The position numbers were made by a program, and so were the translations under genes. From Eulemur rufifrons (lineage: Eukaryota > Chordata > Mammalia > Primates > Lemuridae), in the NCBI RefSeq assembly GCF_041146395.1, contig NC_090984.1, positions 127,910,280-127,974,279 on the forward strand: DNA of 64,000 bases. The letters are read 5' to 3'. This document shows, piece by piece, positions 32,952 to 47,139 of this stretch (positions within the stretch are counted from its first letter, which is position 1; each line of letters opens with the position of its first letter). Under the pieces are notes generated by a model, which made no database searches, was not told the origin of the DNA, and was given only the letters and a program-made list of their open reading frames with translations.

Positions 32952-33253
32952 TGTTTTGTTTTGTTTTGACACAGAGTCTCACACTCTGTCCCCCGGGCTA
33001 GAGTGCCATGGTGTCAGCCTAGCTCACAGCAACTTCAAACTCCTGGGCTCAAGGAATCCTCCTGCCTCAGCCTCCAAAGTAGCTGGGACTACAGGCATGC
33101 GCCACCATGCCCGGCTAATTTTTCTGTATATATTTTTAGGTGTCCATATAATTTCTTTCTATTTTTAGTAGAGACGGGTCTCGCTCTTGCTCGGGCTGGT
33201 CTCAAACTCCTGAGCTCAAACAATCTGCCCACCTCGGCCTCCCAGAGTGCTAG
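32952..33253 (-). mobile_element. Alu (strepsirrhine type), antisense
   Basis: TTTTG-repeat tail. Target duplication GATAAATTTGGCTTT at 32937-32951 and 33254-33268. Confidence 0.93.
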
Positions 33254-33557
33254 GATAAATTTGGCTTTATTCCTTTAAAAATACTCAGAGAAACAAAATA
33301 AAACCAAGTTCTTATTTTAAGACATCCTTATAATTAGTATATAACAAGTAAATAGAAGAGTCATAAATTAGTTTGATTTTATTTTGTATCCTGAATCTTT
33401 GTCTACCACTATAAATAGCATTAGAAACCAGGGTGGGGAGGAACTTTCTTTTTAAAAACTGAGTGGTTTGTTTAATAATTTCTAAAATATAGAATGAAAT
33501 TATTAAAAATTCTGTCAGTGGGCTATGACCTAATGCAATTTTGCTTTGTTTTGTTAA

Positions 33558-33706
33558 GAGGGTCTTTGAGGGGCTCTGTGGCCCCAGTTAGAGTACAATG
33601 CCATCATCATAGCTCACTGCAGCCTCCAACTCCTGGGCTAAGGTGATATCCTCCTGCCTCAGCCTCCCAAAGTGCTAGGATTACAAGCGTGAGCACACAG
33701 GCAAGA
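33558..33706 (-). mobile_element. Alu monomer, antisense
   Basis: One arm: 'atagctcactgcagcctcca' and 'ctcccaaagtgctaggatta'. Confidence 0.78.
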
Positions 33707-34240
<534 letters not shown>

Positions 34241-36073
34241 CTGTAGTAAGACATAAAAACATAAGGGAAAAAAACATTACAAATTAAATTATTATCAACA
34301 CAAGTGAGTAACATCATCAGTGCCTCTTGACTACTGATCATACCAAGGTAGCAGGTAGCACTGCCAACTTTCTGCCTCATTCCCTACCATCCACCTCAGC
34401 ACCTTCTTCATACAAGTTACAATTTGCTTCATTACTTCATAAAAAGTGAGAGTCTAAAAACGAAAGGGTTAAGGTTTTCCCAAAGAGGACAAGTGGCTAC
34501 CTTATGCCAACATGTTTTATTAAATAAATTTAAGTTTTATTCTAATGCACAGAAATATTACAAGACAAAATTTCATTTATCAATAATGCATTGTTTGTAA
34601 TTTGATCAATATAAAATGGAATTTAAATGCCCTAATTGTTTGTACTTTGGTTTATTATAATCATGGCTTAAAAAGTCCAATTCTGTATGCATATATTGAT
34701 AAATGGAAGCATTTCAATAAAATAAAACCATGAACAGAAAATGCAAAAAGTATTAATAGTTACTTCTGGGGTAAGATGGGAAAAGCTGGCAAACAGGATA
34801 CCAGAAGGCCACAAATTATCAGGAACAATCATATTCTTGAATAGATGTTAATTTCAGGGGTATTTATTACATTATTAAGAAGCAACATTGCTATTTTATT
34901 CAAATTTCAGTATTCTGGAGTAACTGAAGAAAATAGCCACCCGACATCCAGATGATTTTCCACCTGTGCCTGGCAAGACTGGGGAAAACCCTGGGGCCAC
35001 AGCTTGGGTGTCTGGTGACTGTGGATTTTACAAAAAGGGCCTCTCCTGACTCAGCTTGGAGGGACACATCTGTTAGGAACAGAGTGAGCCTATGAAACCT
35101 TCACCACGAACTTTGTGTTAGATCATGAATCCCAGCATTTGGCAACAACTGAAACATATCTCTAAATCTTACGGATTATAATGCTAAGTTTAAAATCTAG
35201 GCCTTAAAAATACACTACACGTTAAAGCTTCTGGGATTCCTAAAATCTCCTTGCCTGGACCTTTCCTGTCCTGTAAGGGAAGAGAATGAGCGAGGGAAGC
35301 TCATTCTCGGCACTTCACTGTGCTGCGTGATTGCCAACTGAGCCCTGTGAATCTCCTCTTTCTCCACCTCCACACTTCTTTTCACAGCCCCCTCAGTTCT
35401 CTCTTTCCTTGACAAACCCAAGTAAACCCCGCAGTTGCTATCAAAGCTTATCCTGAGAAGACTCACTTCCAGTTAGTCTGGGGTCAGTGGGGCTCCTAGA
35501 ATGAGATGGTTTTCAGAATTACACTACCGACAGAATACATTGTGAACATGTTTTAAAAGGTATTCTTGAATATCCTACTTCTTCACACTTTTACTTATAA
35601 TAGTTCCAGACTTTGCTCCAAGAAAATAAATAAAAAATAATGCCAGTATTCAAATTTAAAGAAAACTTAAGGAAAATCAGTTGGTTCTGTACAAACTTAG
35701 ACGTAAAACTAAAAGATAATAAAAATTACAATTAAGAAACACTTCTGTTTTAGAGTAATCACTTTAAGATGAAAGAAACTTTAAGATGAAAGAAGACAGA
35801 AACTTCTCAGTTTAAGTGCACTCATAGAGGGGTGCCAACTTTCAGGATCTGATCAGCTGTACAGCAGGAATTCAGTGGTAAGAACATATGTTAGAAAGTG
35901 ACATCTAATGGTGAACTGTAATAATACAACTTAACCCTGTGAGATTATACAAAGACTCAGACAAAACAACAAAATTTCAGTCATTCTTACACACTTGAAA
36001 AAATACATAGTTGCCCACTTTGTGTAAAGCACTGTGCTAAACATAAGGAAGTATTTAAAAATGAATAAATAAT
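34241..36073. other. long stretch without recognised gene or repeat
   Basis: No open frame above about 85 codons; no promoter or repeat signature. Lies upstream (minus strand) of the ZMYND11-like exon and could be its intron. Confidence 0.45.
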
Positions 36074-36371
36074 GGCCAGGCATGGCATGCCTGTAAACCT
36101 AGCACTTTGGGAGGCCGAGGCAGGAAGATTGCTTGAGGCCAGCAGTTCAAGACCAGCCCGAGCAAAAGCAAGACCTCATCTCTATAAAAATTAGGAAAAA
36201 AAAAAATTATAGCCAAGTATGGTGGCACATGCTTGTAGTCCCAGGTACTCAGGAGGCTGAGGCAGGAGGATCACTTGAGCCCAGAAATTTGAGGTTGCTT
36301 TGAATTGTAATGACACCACTGCACTTTAGAATAGGTGACTGAATGAGATCTTGTCTAAAAAAAAAAAAAAA
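36074..36371 (+). mobile_element. Alu dimer, sense, diverged
   Basis: Two arms with A-rich linker; ends in an A-run. No clear target duplication. Confidence 0.88.
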
Positions 36372-36617
36372 GGTAAAAAATACTGATGCTTGCCAAAAAA
36401 TAACCTAAAACCAGTAGAGAAAATTTGGCATATGCATGGAACTATGAATTGTATGGTAATATATGACATATAAATTGTCCACAATATGAAAATTCGGATG
36501 GCGAGACATTAATTCTAGCTTCAGTAAAAATTAAGCAGAAAGAAAGAGATGTCTACTGCAAAATGGTAAATATATGGAAAAATATAAGAGCCAATCTTTT
36601 CCTTTGTTAATTTCTTT

Positions 36618-37420
<803 letters not shown>

Positions 37421-37652
37421 AGAACACAGTGGGAACCAAGTGGCAAAAACTCTAAAAGTGACGTCACATATTTCTAGAAATGATTAAAATCGAGATTAAA
37501 GAATGAGGCAATGCTACACACCTCAGGAAAAGAGATGCAATGTTAAAATCAAAGATTTGTGAGCTCTGCCTGAACCGAGACACAGACAGCAGGTACACCT
37601 CGCAATACAGGTGCCCTGTGGGGAGGGTCATTCGCACTAGAAGCCCAAGTAG

Positions 37653-38693
37653 GGAGCAAAAGCGACAGGGCCAGGAGGTGGAGGAGGAGAAGAGCGACTT
37701 TTTCACCGCTGCCTTCGCGGGAACGAGCGTCCGTGGAAGCTTCTGGAGGGCGGGGAGTCGGCCCCCGGCTGGGGGAGGCAGCCTCTGGGCTCCGGGGCTG
37801 CAGAAACTTCTCAAGGACGCGGTTTTGTTCCCGGCCGCCTGCGACCTGCGCGGGGACAGGAGACCTGGCGCGGTGCGGGCGGCCCTGGCTGAGCGGCGGG
37901 AGCTGCAGCCCGAGGAGGTTTCGCTTCCCAGAACCGGAGCCGGACGGAGCTTCCGCGGCGCAGTGGACGCGGCTCCCGGCCCCGGCGGCCCTCGGAGGGG
38001 GACGGAGGCTGCGGCTCCAGCTGGGGCTGCGGCTTCTCCCACCGGAGTCCCGAGTCCCGGGGACGAGGCCGAGGAGCCGCCCGCGCGAGCCCGTCTGCCC
38101 GACCCGAGCGATGCGCGGTCGAGCCGTGGGGATCCCAGCACCCTGCGCCGACCAAGGCCCGCGGCTGCCGGCTGCTCTGCGGCCCCGGTTCCGCCTCCGT
38201 GTCCCTGGAGGACCGCAGAGACTGCGTGCTGGCCGTGGCTGCGACAGCTCCCCATCACAGCACGGGAGACACCCGCGTCTTCCTGCAGGCGGGCAGCAGG
38301 GCCATCGCGGGGGCCGCAGTGGGACCCAGTTCGCCCCTTCCACCTGGACCTACCCGGGGATGGACAGAGACCTCGAGGGCTCTGGTTTACACAGGAGCAG
38401 AAATCACTGGAACGACGCTGACGATTTCACTGGCTGGCCCGGGATGTGGCCTCCCCAACCCGGAGTGTCCTTCCTGAAGACGAGCCGAAGGTCCAGCGGG
38501 ACTAAGCAGTTGCCACTCTGTTCTTCACTCCTGCCACACGCTTTCCATGTGGGACTGGCTCCAGCGAATGGGGCCCCAAGTTACCTACTGTTGTCACACT
38601 GTACACGTATTCAGTATTTTAAGGCTTGAGATTGTGACAGGCTCCGAATTGTGATTTACATTAAATTCATGACAGGTAAAAAAAAAAAAAAAA
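37653..38693 (+). pseudogene. processed retrocopy of a GC-rich mRNA, source unknown
   Basis: A 1.04-kb insert with no introns ends in about 16 A residues (38678-38693), 13 bp after ATTAAA (about 38660). It is flanked by perfect 12-bp repeats AAGCCCAAGTAG (37641-37652 and 38694-38705). These are the marks of L1-driven retroposition. The body to about 38480 is a CpG island; the last 200 bp look like a 3' UTR. Long frames are open on both strands: plus 37540-38421 and 37733-38629, minus 37464-38258 and 37549-38343. GC richness alone can leave such frames open, and the first begins in host DNA outside the insert. I recognise no domain in any frame and cannot name the parent gene. Confidence 0.85.
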
Positions 38694-38705
38694 AAGCCCA
38701 AGTAG

Positions 38706-39079
38706 AACATGACAAAGAACGCAAGAGAAAGACAAATCCAAGCGAGGTGAATACAATGAAGTTTGGGGCATACTATAAAAGTATCCAAAACAGCTTGACC
38801 TATTGAGACAAGATCTCTTTAAAGTATAACCACTGACATTCTTCTTACAAAATCTAAATTTATTCATTGATTTAACATATAATTCACATTCGCCTGTGAC
38901 AACACCAGGAGCTCTTCGACGCTCTAAGGATACAGCAATAAGCAAAGAGACAAAAATCCTTCTCTAATCTAGTAAATATGATTAATGACGTGACTAGATA
39001 CAAGAAAAGAATTGTAATTTGGGTGTTCACCAATCAAAAGAAAATTAGATCCTATGTGTAGACAGTTGATCATTTAAGG
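38706..39079. other. unassigned sequence
   Basis: Continuation of the host DNA split by the retrocopy. No gene recognised. Confidence 0.4.
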
Positions 39080-39485
39080 TCCTTGTTGATGCGGCCAAAC
39101 CAACTTTTCAGCCCCTCCTTACCTGGATGTGTATGCTATCACTATTAAACTGTACTATTCACATTCCCAAATATGCCCCCAAACCTCACACCTCTAGCCC
39201 TTTGTTTATGCAGTTCTCTCTTCTGGAATGTTCTCCCCTGCCCCATTACTAATTAGTAAAAACTGTCCTTTCTAGGACTTACTCTAATCCAATCTTCCCT
39301 GACCAAAGTAAATCAAACTCAATTGTCTTTTGTATTCTAACAGTAATTTGTTTATATCTCGCTCACAAATTTATTGCCTGTACACATAACTACATATTCC
39401 TCAAAAGAATTCCTTTAATTCAACTAAGACAAGACATGTCGTTTATTTTTACAGCTAATGTCTTTCAAGGTGCCTAGCACAGGTT
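39080..39485 (+). repeat. L2 LINE 3' part
   Basis: 'ttctggaatgttctcccctg', 'ccaatcttccctgacc' and 'tgcctgtacacataactaca', then 'aaggtgcctagcacaggttt', in the order of L2. Confidence 0.6.
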
Positions 39486-40385
39486 TCAACATGTTAAATC
39501 TGCAATACAAAATTTTTAAACTCAACTTTTTCAGCTGTTATGTAAACAACAAGATCCTAGAGTAAGCCTTCATTTCTGTTTTACCAAAGACTGAGACATC
39601 AAAAAGGAAGACCAAGACGGGAAGACTTGCAGAGATCATTGCTATAGTCCTCAATCTTTTTTCTGCTCAAATGCATTTGAGGAATACAACAGACTCCTTT
39701 CAGTAAAAGTAGCTCGTGACCCTCAAAAATAAAAACCAGAAAACTTGTGAGTAACTTTGATGAGGCCCCAGGCGACACTGACACTCTCCACCCTACACAC
39801 GCAGGCTCACCGCAGCCCCTCGGTCACAGCAGCGTCGTATTTTGCACCCACACCAGCTTTACACAAACAGCAGGGAAAAGAGGAGAGAAAAGGAGAAAGC
39901 AAGTCAGGAAAACCTTTAAAATGGGCAAAATTGAACAATCTGCTTGGGGATATACATGTATGTGAAAATTGCTTTAATGCAAGAGAATGATAAACACAAC
40001 AGGCAGGAGAGCAGCGAGGGGACAGAGAGGGGACAGGGAGGAGCCAGGGAAGCCACATGTGAATTCACACCATCAAACAGGTTCTGAGTTTTACTTGCAA
40101 TGGGTTGAAGTTTTTGCTTTATGTTGCATAAAATGAATATAAAAATATTTTCAAACATTTGCATCAAATATTACATAAAATTAAAAAATTAATCCCATTT
40201 GTTTTGGATGTACATTTCATTGTTACTTCGGTAAGTCTGAACTTTCCCCAAAAGTCTACTAGCAATTTTAAATTATTTTTCATTCCTCATCTATTCATAC
40301 CATTTTCCCATTTATGTGTTAATTTCTCATATATTAACATTACTCATACTTTTCTCTCTTTGCCTCTTAAGAAACATTAAATAAA
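39486..40385. other. unassigned sequence
   Basis: No gene. Overlapping short frames around 39750-40170 are on both strands without domain. Confidence 0.4.
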
Positions 40386-42235
40386 ATTATACTGAAATCT
40401 AGCTATGTATCACTGTGAGTCTTGCAGTCGGGTACTGTCAGTCCTCCAACTTCGTTATTCTTCAAAATTATGTGGACTAGTCTAGGTCTTCTGCCTCTGC
40501 ATATAAACTTTAGAATCATTTTTTTTTTTTGCATCCACTTATTCCTTCTTGAATGGTCTTCCATTCTTCAGGAAGATCCAGGTTTCTAATCTATATAATT
40601 TTCCTCTGAAGAACTTCTTTTAAAATTTCTAATAAGGCAGGTAACTGGCAAGAAATTCCCTCAATTTTGTCTGTCTTATAAAGTCTGTATTTTTACTTTT
40701 TATGGAAGATATAGCTTTACTGGATACAGAATTCTAGGTGGGTGGATTTTTTTTCTTTCAATACGTTCAATATTTTCACTCCACTCTTCTTGCTTAGTTT
40801 CTGAGGAAAAAGACATAGTTCTTAACTTTGCTCCTTTCTAGGAAAGGTTTTTTAATTTTCTGACATTTGAATATCATATGCTTAGGTATTTTTGGCATTT
40901 ATTCTGCTTGATGTTCTCTGAGCTTCCTGGATCATTGGTGTGGCATCGACATTAATTTGGTGAAATTCTCAGGCACTAGTGCTTCAAATATTGCTTCTGT
41001 TCCTTTCTTTCTTCACTTCCAGCATTCCCATTACACATACGTTACACCCTTTGTAGCTGCCCCACAGTTCTAGAATATTCTATTCTGGGTTTGGGTTCCC
41101 CCACGCCCAACTTTTTTCTCTTTGCTTTTCAGTTTTGAAAGTTTCCAACCGTCAAGCTGTGACAGTCTATCCTCAGCCCTGTCCTGTGAGCCCATGAAAG
41201 GCAGTGTACATTTTGCTATAGTGTTTTTTATCTCTAGCACTTCTTTTTGGTTTCTTCTTAGAATTTCTACCTCTATGCTTAGATCACAAATCTGACCTTG
41301 CATGTTGCTTATTTTTTGCCTTAAAGTCCTTACCATTTTAATCATGGCCTTTAATAATTCCTGGTCTGATTATTCCAACATTTCTGCCATATCTGACTCT
41401 AATTCTTGTGGTTGTTTAGTCCCTTCAAACAATTTTTTACCTTTCAGTAGGCCTTGCACTTCTTTGTTGAAAGGCAAACATGAGGTATTGGGTACACAGG
41501 CCTTCAGTAATGCAGTGTGAGGTGGGGGAGGGAGGCATTCCCAGCCCTGTCATCAGACTGCAGTCTTTGGTGAGCCTGTGCCCTGCACTGCGAACTTCAC
41601 TGGTGCTTCACAGTCCCCCCTTGGGTGGGGCAGGACGGCTGGAGTAGGCTGAAGTTGTTTATTTCCCTTTCCCCCAGTAGAATGATAGAGGGGGCTGGAG
41701 TTGGGTACTTCCCTTCCCCTAGGTAGGTTAGGGTCTGCTAGAATCACCTCTCCAGAGGGGAGGCCTCGTGAAGAACAGAGTGCTCCAGCATCTATCAGAA
41801 CGGTCCATCTCTCCTTTCTCATGTGAGAAGCACAAAGGGGATTTTCTCCAGTGTTCACTGTGAGGTCCTGGCTGAGCTCGTGGAGGTAAAACTCAGCAAT
41901 GCATGGAGGCCCTCCCCTGTGACTCAGTCCCTCTGGAGTCTGTAACTCTGAGTTGTCCACATAGAATGTCCAGCAACTCACCAGTTACAGCTCAGGTTTT
42001 CCAGCCCCAGCACTGGTTCCAGCAGAGGTTTCTGCTTGCAGGCCTCTGCTGTGAGGAGCTGGGATTCTTTGTATCTGCCTGTCTCTTCATTTTTGGTGCA
42101 GCAGTTTGTCCTGTGGTCTGACTCCTCTAAAAGAGATAAGAGTTGGGTTTTCTTGACTGTTCAGCTTTCCAGTTGTTGTTAGGATGGAGTGGGGACTTGG
42201 GAGCTGCTGAAATGCCAGACTGGAAGCCACGAAAT
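40386..42235 (-). mobile_element. old LINE-1, antisense: 5' region, ORF1 and part of ORF2
   Basis: On the minus strand, 42235-41450 resembles an L1 5' region. Around 41345-41070 a frame reads LRQKISNMQGQI and EVEILRRNQKEVLEIKNTI, the ORF1 coiled coil (nucleic-acid-binding protein of the L1 particle). Further decayed ORF1 and then a piece of ORF2 continue to 40386. The ORF1-to-ORF2 distance is much too short, so an internal deletion occurred. Confidence 0.72.
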
Positions 42236-42370
42236 TACTTTTTTATATGACATTAAATGAGAATATGCAGTGTTTTCCCAAAGAGGCAACAACTGAAGTA
42301 GCATGATTTACTGAAAGATTTCCTTCTTCTCCAACAAAATGTGATACATTCCTAATCGTATATTAAACTC

Positions 42371-42497
42371 TTTTTTATTTAGAGACAGGGTCTCACTATG
42401 TTGCCCAAGCTGGACTCGAACTCCTAGGCTCAAGTCGTCCTCCCACCTCATGCTTCGGAGCAACGGGGACTACAGGTGTGCACCACTGCCCAGCATC
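42371..42497 (-). mobile_element. Alu monomer, antisense
   Basis: One arm: 'agagacagggtctcactatg' to 'gcaccactgcccagc'. Confidence 0.75.
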
Positions 42498-42819
42498 GTA
42501 ATTAAATTCTTATCAATGCTGGCATTACTTTCTTTGATCTGTTTGGTCTCTTATTAGTACCCCATAATTTATTACAACTTGCATATCCAAGCTACATATT
42601 TAAAAGCTACAATTATAATTCCATGTTTTCATTCATTCCTATATAATTATCGTATATGTATTATCTGCCCAGCAATATTGTCAGTGTTTTAAAGCATGCC
42701 ATGCTTTCAACATTCTTTATGTCCCTAATAATTTTTACCATTAAATAGACACTAAATAAACACTCACCAATTGAATACTCTCCCCAACCAACCCTGAGAT
42801 AGTAATGAGCGGGTGGCTG

Positions 42820-43030
42820 CCGGCGGCCGGGGCAGGGGAGGGCGAGCTCCTGCTTAGTGGGTGCAGAGCTCCAGGGTTACCAAACAGCAGCGCCACTGAG
42901 GTGGATGGTGGTGAGAACTGCGCATTATAGATGATGTAAATACCCTCAACTGTACACTTCAAATAATTAAAATAATAAATTTTGTTACATGTATTTTACC
43001 ACAATAAAACTAACTGAAAGAAAAAATAAA
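42820..43030 (+). mobile_element. L1M 3' UTR end
   Basis: 'ccggggcaggggagggcgag', 'cctcaactgtacacttcaaa' and 'attttaccacaataaaacta' match the end of L1M elements. Confidence 0.55.
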
Positions 43031-43449
43031 GGGAGGAGAAATAAAGTTAGTTCTTAACAATAAGAGCCGGTAACCAGCCATTTTTTAAGAAGAATAACTA
43101 TCAATAACACTTCCCCAAGAACCTCCAAGCAGTCAGTGTGGCAAGCACTGAATGTGGACAGTTAGCAGAGTACTTAAATTAGACTTCCTGGTGGGTTTTT
43201 GTTTATTTATTTATTTTGGCATCAAAGTACATTAGATTAAGAACAGGAAATAACACTATGCAATTTATTGATCAAGGTTCCTGATAGCAAAACAGATCAT
43301 TTTGAATACTTTATTCGGTTTTATAAAATGTTTTAATTATTTTTTTAAACTAGTAAAGCAAAAGTTTGTTTCCAGGCTTTTGGATATGACAGAATAGCAG
43401 TTTATAAAACAAAATGATGGGTGGGGAAATTGTTGATCTTTCATTTCTT
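43031..43449. other. unassigned sequence
   Basis: AT-rich; nothing recognised. Confidence 0.4.
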
Positions 43450-43660
43450 AAACAGCTACATTGAAGCATAATGCACACTCCATGCAATTTAACTATTTGA
43501 AGTATACAATTTAGTACTTGTTATATATAACATTTTTAATTTTTTTAGAAGTGTAAAACAGCATATTTTTTATTGACTACAAATATATCTGCCTCATTTA
43601 ACTGCATAGTATTCCATTGAATTAATATACCATTATTTATTAAGAATAAGCATCCAAAAA
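43450..43660 (-). mobile_element. L1M fragment, antisense
   Basis: 'ctacattgaagcataatgca' and 'gcatagtattccattgaatt' match antisense L1M 3' sequence. Confidence 0.5.
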
Positions 43661-44211
43661 GTATTCATTGGAAGGAAGGAAGGAGATGCTGAGTTGCCAC
43701 TCATGACAATGTCCACCAGATTCTCTGATCCAGATTCCTGGAGGTGGCTATGAAACAGGCCCTCCCCATCTGGCCTATTACATCACTGGAAGGAGTTGTC
43801 ATTCATGCAATCAGAAAGAAAGTAGCCAAAAAGCTAACACTGAAGTGCAGTTTGTCCATCTAGTGGACTGTCTTGCCTAACCAGTTATCTTGGACAATAT
43901 CTTTAACTGTTTTGGGGTAAACTCAAGTAATACCAAATTTAAAAGGGTCTTCTAAAAAATTAAATGAAGTAAGAGAATTCCTGTAGCCTCTCCGAAAAGT
44001 TAGTTCTGTTTCCAGCTGCCTGCAAGTTAAATTGAGAGAATAATGTTTCATTGCCATATTTGTCACTATGTGCAATTAAGTCAAACCTAGATTGGAAAAC
44101 AAAAAAAACAATAGCTGGACTGGAGAAGAAGTCTCAGCCGCCACAGCTGAGTTGGCAGTGCCAAAGAGGAGGAGACGGGCATATGCTCAGGCGATTGGTT
44201 ACATGTAAAAG
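43661..44211. other. unassigned sequence
   Basis: No gene or repeat recognised. Confidence 0.4.
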
Positions 44212-44220
44212 GACTAAGCA

Positions 44221-44573
44221 GGCCTGGTGCAGTGGCTCACACCTGTAATCCTAGCACTCTGGGAGGCCGAGGTGGACAGATAGTTTGAGCTCAGCATTTC
44301 GAGACCAGGCTGAGCAAGAGCGAGACCCCGCCTCTACTAAAAATAGAAAGAAATTATATGGACAGCTAAAAATATATATAGAAAAATTAGCCAGGCATGG
44401 TGGCACATGCCTGTAGTCCCAGCTACTCGGGAGGCTGACACAGGAGGATGGGTTGAGCCCAGGAGTTTGAGGTTGCTGTGAGCTAGGCTGACACCATGGC
44501 ACTCTAGCCTGGGCAACAGAGCAATACTCTGACTCAAAAAAAAAAAAAAAAAAAAAAGACAGAAAAAAAAAAC
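44221..44573 (+). mobile_element. Alu (strepsirrhine type), sense
   Basis: Inter-arm segment 'agaaattatatggacagcta' present. Target duplication GACTAAGCA at 44212-44220 and 44574-44582. Confidence 0.94.
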
Positions 44574-44776
44574 GACTAAGCAAATATGTCAATACATTGA
44601 GTGCCTACCCTCTCTCTCAGGGAAGGCAGGTACAAATATAAAAGGGGGAAAGACTAAAATTAGAAACATCTAAGATTGGATTGTAATTGGAACTATCAGT
44701 AAAAACTCCTGGTTTCTGATTAATAGATGATAGATAGAAAAACATCTATCTGTGTATAGACATAGATACATACATA

Positions 44777-45117
44777 GTCAGGCCTCTATCTGTGGCCTCT
44801 GCATCCATGGATTCAACCAATTGTAGATCAAAAATATTTGAGAAAAAAATTGTATCTGTACTGGACATGTACAGACTTTCTTCTCTTGTCATTATTCCCT
44901 AAACCATGTAACAACTATTTGCATAGCGTTTACATTACATTAGGTATTATATAGGTCTTATAAGTAATCTAGATATGATTTAAAGTATATAAGAGGATGT
45001 GCATAGGTTATATGCAAATACTACACCATTTTATATCAGGGACTTGAGCATCCATGGATTTTGGTACCTGTAGGAGGTCCTGGACCCAATCCCCCACTAA
45101 GGAACAAGGGACAACTG
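44777..45117 (+). mobile_element. Tigger-type (TcMar) non-autonomous DNA transposon
   Basis: Same family as 365-633 with the central 'ctggacatgtacagactttc' retained. Flanked by TA at 44775-44776 and 45118-45119. Confidence 0.75.
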
Positions 45118-45176
45118 TATATGTATGTATGTATGTATGTATACATGCACACACATACATACATACACACATAAAC
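45118..45176. repeat. TATG/CACA microsatellite
   Basis: 'atgtatgtatgtatgtatgt' followed by 'cacacacatacatacataca'. Confidence 0.9.
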
Positions 45177-45199
45177 ACAAAGATGAGTATACCAGCAGC

Positions 45200-46505
45200 A
45201 ATGAGCATGCCAGACATCCAGACTTTGGTTTCTAAATCCTATTCTCCTCAAAAGGAACCAGAGAAATGGCTAATTTCAGGGCTCAGGCAGGGAAAGTATT
45301 TAATAAGCCTAGAACATCATGTACCATAAAGTATGGAAATTCCCAAAAAATCATGGAGATATATCAAAATGACACTGGAGCCAACCAAGGGGCTCCCACT
45401 GGCTAAATCTGGGACAATTTGAACATCAAAGAAATGATATAATGAGAGCAATCGTTTATAAACCATTGAATAAAATAGGAACCTAGGAGCCCATACTGAC
45501 ATCAATTAATAGATAAACAAATGGGGGGTGGATACAGAGGCAGGAGAGCTTTCCCTTACAATAGAAGATCAACTAATAAATGTAGAAGGATGATGGAAGG
45601 GATGGTTACTATTTGGTAACCCTTATAATAATTGTTTTGGTCAAGGAGCAAAACTGGATACTAATATAAATGGGTGAAAGTGTGATCAGGAACAGGATTT
45701 TTACATAGTCTCAAAATATCTCCAGACAATATTTATCCAGTAACTTTCCATTGCAAAGTCTGGCAGACATCATCTTACCAAATGATAAAAGTAAATTTCA
45801 TCAGCAATGGGACAAATCAACATCATGTGCCTTCTGATAGATGCATTGAGAAGAACACAGCATCACCTCTGTGGTATTCCTGCCAAAAACGCCTGTCCTG
45901 AGTACATTGGGGGTACAGTGGTGAGCACAGCTGCCTTTCAAAATGCATGTCCTAAATCCAGTCATGAGGAAACATCAGACAAACACAAACTGATGGACAT
46001 TCGGCAAAGTAATTGGCCTGTCCTCTCCAAAATATCAAGGTCATGAAAGGAAGGAGAGACTCGGAACTGCTCCAGATAGAAGGAAACTAATGAGACATGA
46101 CAGTGAAATGCAACGTGTGATCCTATATTGGATCCTGGATCTATAAAAGACTTTATTGGAGAAAACCAGTAAAATTTGAATGAGGTTTGTGGATTAGAAT
46201 GTGCTATGGTATTAATTTCCTGATTTTGATGGACATGATGTGATTCATGTAGAAAAGTGTCTATTTTTTAGGAAAAACATTGAAGTATTAAGGGGTGCTG
46301 TGACATCATGTCTGTGACTTACTGCCAAATGGTTCAGAAAAAAATGACTTGTATCTACACAGAGAGAAAGAGAGAATGATAAGGCAGATGTGGTAAATTT
46401 CTAACAACTGGGAAATCAGGCTGAGGGAACACAGGATATCTTTGTACTATTCTTGAAACTGTTTTGAAGAGTTTAATTATTTCCACTTTAATAGTTTTGA
46501 AATAT
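45200..46505 (+). mobile_element. L1ME/L1MD-type 3' UTR
   Basis: 'agttaaatgacactgg'-like wording near 45370, then 'attttgatggacatgatgtg', 'agaatgataaggcagatgtg' and 'tctttgtactattcttgaaa', in the order of an old L1 3' UTR. No coding frame. Confidence 0.6.
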
Positions 46506-46870
46506 TTTTAATAACCCTATTGTAACATCCCCTTCAGCAATTTAATTCAAGATCAGTATAAAATAAGAGCATGAAGCTAATAAGAAATAAGTCATGCACA
46601 AAGTAAGAATTTATAAAGATAAATAAATAAGAGTTACTAAATATATTAAGACCTATGAATCTTGGATTCTATTTTTTAATTACATACTAAATTTTACTGT
46701 TAAAGAGCCATGGGGGACCAGAAAAGTCCTAAGAGGTCTTTTCTTCATATATTTTTACATTAGGATCAAGAATAAAGTACAATGATCCCAAGAGGATTAT
46801 GTATCAGAGAGTTCTTCTGGAGTTAACTCATATAAGGTTTTTATTTTATTTCATCATAAAACAAGTCAAG
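46506..46870. other. unassigned sequence
   Basis: AT-rich; nothing recognised. Confidence 0.4.
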
Positions 46871-46879
46871 CAAAAAAAA

Positions 46880-47035
46880 GCCTAGCTCTCTTTTCCTGCT
46901 GTGACCATGGGTCTGGTCGTCATCTGTGGCCTATGCATCACACTCTGTAAAACTGTATCTTGCTCTTGCCCTATAATCCCATCTTTCTCTCCTCAATAAA
47001 CCTCATTTCCATGCTTGCCTTACAAAAAAAAACAG
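46880..47035 (+). repeat. short processed retrosequence with poly-A tail
   Basis: About 145 bp ending AATAAACCTC and 'cttacaaaaaaaaac'. AAAGCCTAG occurs on both sides (46876-46886 region and 47036-47045 region). It looks like a 5'-truncated retroposed transcript; parent unknown. Confidence 0.5.
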
Positions 47036-47139
47036 TAAAGCCTAGGAAATACATTATGTAATATAATGAACACCTACCCAGCCTAAAATAAAACATTTCT
47101 AAACACAACAGACTCTCTTCTTCTCCCTACGTGTTCCCA

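Noticed and set aside
37540..38629. Frames of 264-298 codons on both strands in the GC-rich block as a new protein gene
   Set aside because: They overlap in several frames, as GC-rich DNA allows. One starts outside the retrocopy. No domain or codon pattern singles one out.
41553..41981. 142-codon minus-strand frame
   Set aside because: It falls in the 5' region of an antisense old L1 and has no known domain.
44251..44592. 113-codon minus-strand frame at 44.3 kb
   Set aside because: It is antisense Alu plus its poly-A tail.
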